This document shows, in pieces, positions 59,980 through 64,000 of a stretch of DNA of 64,000 nucleotides; position 1 is the first letter of the stretch; every line of letters starts with the position of its first letter. Location: contig CM073590.1 in NCBI GenBank assembly GCA_037074705.1, positions 223,082,246 to 223,146,245 of the forward strand, read 5' to 3'. This DNA comes from Zhengitettix transpicula. Lineage: Eukaryota > Arthropoda > Insecta > Orthoptera > Tetrigidae. Position numbers and translations under genes: made by a program. The notes under the pieces are model-generated. The model was not told where the DNA came from, ran no database searches, and was given only the letters and a program-made list of their open reading frames with translations.

Positions 59980-62649
59980 GTAAGAAATATGGTAATAAAC
60001 ATCGTCTGTTTTTTAAAATAAAATTAATTATATTAATGATGTGAAATCTTTCTCCAACTTTATCCACAGGTGTTTCAACGATCTGAATAATTTATTCTAA
60101 GTCAGACTTTCTAAATTGAGTAAACTTAAGTTTCGTGGTTCTGTATCTCTTTAATTTTTAATCTTTAATCATAATGAAAAAGAAATTATTCACGATTTTT
60201 TGCGATACCCGTAAAGTGTTACTTTTGTTAGACTAAATTATTTAATGCTGAAGCTAAACATACTTTTCCCTGTCCACATGGAAACTGTAAATTCAGGCTT
60301 ACAAATTTAATCGAATAGATTATAATCCTTAATTAAAACCAAGCGCTGAGCTAAAGAGGAAATTAATTTATATTAATAGAGGGGTAATAATGATTCCTGG
60401 ACGTAATTAGCGTGAAACCGCACATTATTACTACACGGAATCAGGTCGTTATCTGCTGCCGAGGGCTGGCTGCAAGACAAATGCTATCTCTGGCCCAGAG
60501 TCAGAGATAATATTGACAAACGGCGGATTTAGGCAGTTTAAGCGGCGTAATGGATGCTGCGTAGGCCGAAGATCGAAGAGCTGACTATATTTCCCTCGAC
60601 ATGCGTCTTGATGGCGGAGACGAGGCTCTATTTGTTATGAGAAACTAATCGAACGCGAGGGGAGGAAAGAAGTTTAGAAAATTGTCAGCCATGTTAAACA
60701 TGAACGTATTTTGATAGGCGACCTTATATCACGGTGTCGAATTGACAATAATCTAATATATAGAGCTGTATTAGTAACAGTCACTTATGCAACATTCAAG
60801 GATTTTTCCTGTCAGTAGTTATACTTGCAAATATTACATTCTACAATTAAACATAATTATAAATCAGTCTCGGATATTTTTCTTCTATTATTCACAGGGA
60901 ATTATTAAACGCAGTTATTCTTCGTTTTAGCTTGGTCTGTATTGCTGCTTGACTAGAATATGCCAGTCCGTTCCCACGACAAAATTTTGTGGATTTAAGG
61001 TGATAAAAGGTTACTTTGCACCACCAACAGTGAAGTTCTAAGTCATGAAACTGTAAAAGACTCGAATAGTCTTCGCTAATTCCTTCAGATGACTGAGCAT
61101 TAGATGAATACAGAAATAAGATCAATTGGTAAGAGAGAACTGAATGTTGGATGAGAACAACGAGAAAATTTGCTTGAGAAATTCCGAACTAAGGAAAAGT
61201 GAGTGCCTTAGTGACAGTTAAAGAGCACAGTGGCCGTATGACGCTGGCGCAAACACACAATCAACAGCGCAATTAGGTACGAACCTATTAAGTTCAGTCC
61301 TGCCGTTGAAAGTTAACCAATAGAATTCTCGGACGAAGCAGCTTGTGGAGAAAACTAATAAGATTTGGAATGTGGAGGTGATTTTCTCGTAAATATCTAA
61401 ATACTAGAATCGTATACGTTCAACGGTCGCCAATGTATTCGTCGAAACCTTCGTTCGACCCCCTACAATATTAATTTATGCTAGAATATTTGTATGACAA
61501 AATCACACAAAAGGTTTTATTATATATAAAAAAAATTATATTTTTTAATATGTAAAAAAATTAATAATAACCATTTACTAGTTTTTCTGAATGAAAAACA
61601 GTGACTAGGGTTGTCGACATGAGTTTCAGCAACATATGGATGAAAGTTAATAAGTTGTACCGCCATATGAACGCATTAATCCTATTTCTCTGCTTTATTA
61701 AGTTGTAATTAATTTTAGATGTAGGATTACCCAAAACAGGTTCACTCTTGATCAAGTTAAATTTATTTTAACCGCCGTCATACATTTAGGCGCTTTCGGC
61801 CATTAACAGGTCATAATCATCTACAATAAAATCAGAGTTAAAATTCATGCATTGCTTGAGCATTAATTAGAAATAAAGAACTTTACGTAGGCTAGCAAAT
61901 TAACACTTTATAAACATTCTTCAACGTTTCATCAATTATATAGATATATAATTGAAGGTATTTATATTTTTAGGAATGACTAATATTATGAAAAAAAGAG
62001 CGTAAGGAAAATCATAACTAAAATGTATGCTGACTTTATACATAGTTTATGATTTAAGTTATATTTACATAATTGTATTTTAATTTCCTCCGCTAGGAGA
62101 CATTAAAATTAAAATAAATAGATGCTTTTGAATTGTATAAATAGTTTACAAGTTTGATATCATGTATAAAAATTGTCTTGTTTAAAATTAATAATTAATA
62201 CTAGTGTGGTTGTAAAATAATAATCTTTTAATCTGAGTGGCTTTTATAGCTGTATATTGTGATAGATAATAAACCTACCTGAACAGTAAAAACGAAACGA
62301 TTTATAATGTGTATAAATTGAAGACGAAGTGTTGGATGTACACGAGACTATGAAAAGTTATTTATTTATAATTAATGCTTACGAAATGTATATATTAGGT
62401 TATTATGGCCTGTTCATGGTGGAAAGCTCCTAATGTATGACGACGTTTAAAATAAATTTAACTTGATCAAAAGTGCATCTGTTTTTGCTTATCCCCAAAC
62501 AATATTCTACAAGGTTCTGACTTGGAATCTGTTTCACCAATGCACAAACTCTCAAAGTCCTGTAAAAATGAAATATATGTCATAGTATATATTTTTATTA
62601 TATTTATATTCGTCCAAAAAAGGCTGAAATCGAAATTTTTAAAAAGCGT
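59980..62649. other. Intronic stretch, nothing recognisable except one motif
   Basis: GC-balanced at 60,340-60,680 without an open frame. At 61,785-61,812 the minus strand reads CCTGTTAATGGCCGAAAGCG, a short-stem variant of the hammerhead-like core. Otherwise AT-rich. Confidence 0.4.
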
Positions 62650-62721
62650 TGTAACATCCAACCGCTGCCACCATGTAACACTCCACCACTGTGCCCATGT
62701 AACCTTCCAGCAGTTGGGAAT
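62650..62721. repeat. Three tandem 24-bp units
   Basis: Units at 62650, 62674 and 62698, each starting TGTAAC and followed by a CC-rich middle. The period is a multiple of three, so the + frame encodes an imperfect 8-residue repeat (VTSNRCHH, VTLHHCAH, VTFQQLG). Just downstream, 62746-62766 on the minus strand has GGAGGTATAGCTCGGTTGGT, which fits a pol III A box, so a SINE head may overlap here. Confidence 0.6.
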
Positions 62722-63545
62722 GGGAAGTCCAGATAGATCGTTCACCAACCGAGCTATACCTCCGTCAGCTCACCTGGCTACCGATCTAGAGGATAAAGGA
62801 AGAATTAAGAACAGGAAATAGGAAAGTCGGTAACGTGAGGGTTCGGGTTCAACTAATTGAACCTAGGCGTAGTGGTTGGTGTTTCGCTGCACTTCAGTCA
62901 AATAAGAGTTGATGAAGAATAAAGAGATTTAATAGTCAGAAATAAAATAAAGTAAGACAAACTGGCGGATAGCACCAGGAGCCACCGACCCGTCTGGAGA
63001 TTGGATCACGACTGCCGTTCCCAAGAAGCTGTGAACAATTCGAAGACTCCTTTCCCCCTCCCTGAAGATTTTAAGTCTCCAATGAGAGCTCTTACAGAGA
63101 GGAAGATTTCTGCTGCCGTGTGCATTTCTGCATACGGCACCTAAATTTCTGACTTCACTAGACTCAGCGTTCTCACAGCTGCGCCCACTTAGGTCCGCTA
63201 TGCGGAAGAGACGTTATGATAAGATGGCACGTCTAGACTATTATATTACAGCGTCTTTGCATACAATTAGTTGAAACAATATTCAGAAACGTTGAATTTT
63301 AATTTTTGGTTTCGTTAATATTTTTCACCCTTATTTCGACTACTTACTCAGTGTAAAGTAATTAAAAATGTCGCATTTTTAGCCCATAACATTTTTTACA
63401 GACGAAGGAATTACATTCAGTAGGAATTCCCAGAGCTTTCGTATGAGAGTTCAAACAATTAATTATGGTTGTACTTGGTTCGGTCCATGCAGAGGGAGAA
63501 CTGAGGCAGGGAGCGTCCGCGCTGAGCGCGTGTGTGTTGTTTTAG
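62722..63545. other. Intronic stretch before exon 3
   Basis: Possible SINE head as above. Otherwise nothing recognisable until GC content rises at about 63,480. Confidence 0.4.
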
Positions 63546-63716
63546 CGGGTGGGCCGCGCCGCAGCTGCCGTCGCCGGCGTCGCAGAGCGCCGTGCTGGTG
63601 AGCGCCGAGAGCCTGTCCCAGTCGTCGCCCTCGCGACAGCTCACCGCGCTCGGCCGCAGCCTGTCCGGCGGGTCGGCGCAGCCCACGCTCGCCTCCAAGT
63701 GCGCGTCGCCCACGGG
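63546..63716 (+). CDS. Internal coding exon, Ser-rich segment
   Basis: Acceptor TGTGTTGTTTTAG|C (AG 63544-63545) and strong donor GG|GTGAGT (GT at 63717). Phase 2 on both sides. Reading from the previous phase-2 exon gives GWAAPQLPSPASQSAVLVSA, ESLSQSSPSRQLTALGRSLS and GGSAQPTLASKCASPTG, with no stop. It is Ser/Pro/Ala-rich, low complexity, with many SP and SxS sites that could be phosphorylated, and is predicted to be disordered. GC content is high and codons end in G or C, as in exon 1, supporting the same gene. Only 73 bp separate it from the next exon. Confidence 0.8.
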
Positions 63717-63789
63717 GTGAGTCACTCGCACCTCACCACGCACCTTTCCGTCGTCGCCCTCCTTGACCACGGCACACTCTGTGTTGCAG
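63717..63789 (+). other. Intron 3 (73 bp)
   Basis: GTGAGT at 63717 and GTGTTGCAG ending at 63789. Phase 2. The pyrimidine-rich stretch CGTCGTCGCCCTCCTTGACC precedes the acceptor. Confidence 0.75.
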
Positions 63790-63897
63790 ATTACCGTCGC
63801 CCACGACCATGATGTCGCCTGTGCTGTACCACAGCGCCGCCCTCAAGAGACCTTCACGCATAGAGCAGTTGCAGGGCGACTGGAAGAGGATGGGAAC
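63790..63897 (+). CDS. Internal coding exon, conserved-looking segment
   Basis: Acceptor TTGCAG|A and donor AAC|GTAAGT (GT at 63898), phase 2 at both ends. It encodes LPSPTTMMSPVLYHSAALKR and PSRIEQLQGDWKRMGT without a stop. Codon use is mixed but GC-rich. The second half (SRIEQLQGDWKRMG) is charged and helical and looks like the start of a more ordered region; the gene continues beyond the window. Of the four exons this one and its predecessor are the safest. The family is not recognised, so no symbol is given. Confidence 0.8.
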
Positions 63898-64000
63898 GTA
63901 AGTCACACTCATATTTCATTCCGCCGCGGGTCATTACCCTAACCGGGAACTCTCAACCCTCAGTCGGACGGCATTATCAAGTGGAAATTTAGCGGAAAAT
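63898..64000 (+). other. Start of intron 4, running off the window
   Basis: Begins GTAAGTCACACTC; nothing else is visible in the last 100 bases. Confidence 0.6.

Larger units (their letters stand above)
51244..63545 (+). other. Intron 2 of the acidic-protein gene (about 12.3 kb)
   Basis: Donor GTGTGT at 51244; acceptor GTTTTAG ending at 63545. Both are phase 2. It contains repeats annotated separately. Confidence 0.55.

Overview
The window is nuclear DNA of an animal, almost certainly an insect. It is AT-rich, has very long introns and is packed with decayed transposable elements: Helitron-type ends, an RTE-like reverse-transcriptase fragment, Penelope-like (PLE) endonuclease remnants, tRNA-derived SINE-like sequences and many foldback elements. 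A hemimetabolous insect with a large genome, such as a cockroach or termite, would fit, but that is inference. No prokaryotic operons, rRNA genes or intact tRNA genes were seen.

The only host gene I can support lies on the + strand and spans the window. Exon 1 (CDS 1200-1450) encodes a very acidic N-terminus in a GC-rich island. After a 49.7 kb intron comes a candidate exon at 51118-51243, then a 12.3 kb intron, then exons at 63546-63716 and 63790-63897, and the gene runs off the right edge. Every junction is phase 2, so the exons join in one open frame. A second short exon with its own ATG (25496-25521) also ends in phase 2 and looks like an alternative first exon inside intron 1. I do not recognise the protein family.

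Everything else is intronic or upstream repeat sequence. The main families are: (a) foldback elements (1-249, 22417-22731, 27705-27887, 36330-36949, 44805-44955, 45877-46128, 54439-54655, 57070-57250, plus half copies); (b) a GC-rich poly-A-tailed retroposon in about eleven pieces, including a 1.06 kb head-to-head inverted dimer at 47108-48163; (c) Helitron-like elements at 15930, 19800, 41702 and 49912; (d) PLE remnants at 13.6, 17.5 and 56 kb, the last interrupted by an RTE fragment with an 18-bp target-site duplication; (e) a 1.6 kb foldback at 38550-40140 with another palindromic element nested in one arm.

The most interesting signal is that many of these otherwise different repeats carry a hammerhead-ribozyme-like core: CUGANGA, a short hairpin, then GAAAC. 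In one family the hairpin stem shows a double compensatory change (GGGA/UCCC versus GCAA/UUGC). Hammerhead motifs are known from PLE terminal repeats. Their presence in the inverted arms of foldback elements here suggests that these elements derive from, or copy, PLE-type ends. Stems I and III were not established, so catalysis is unproven.
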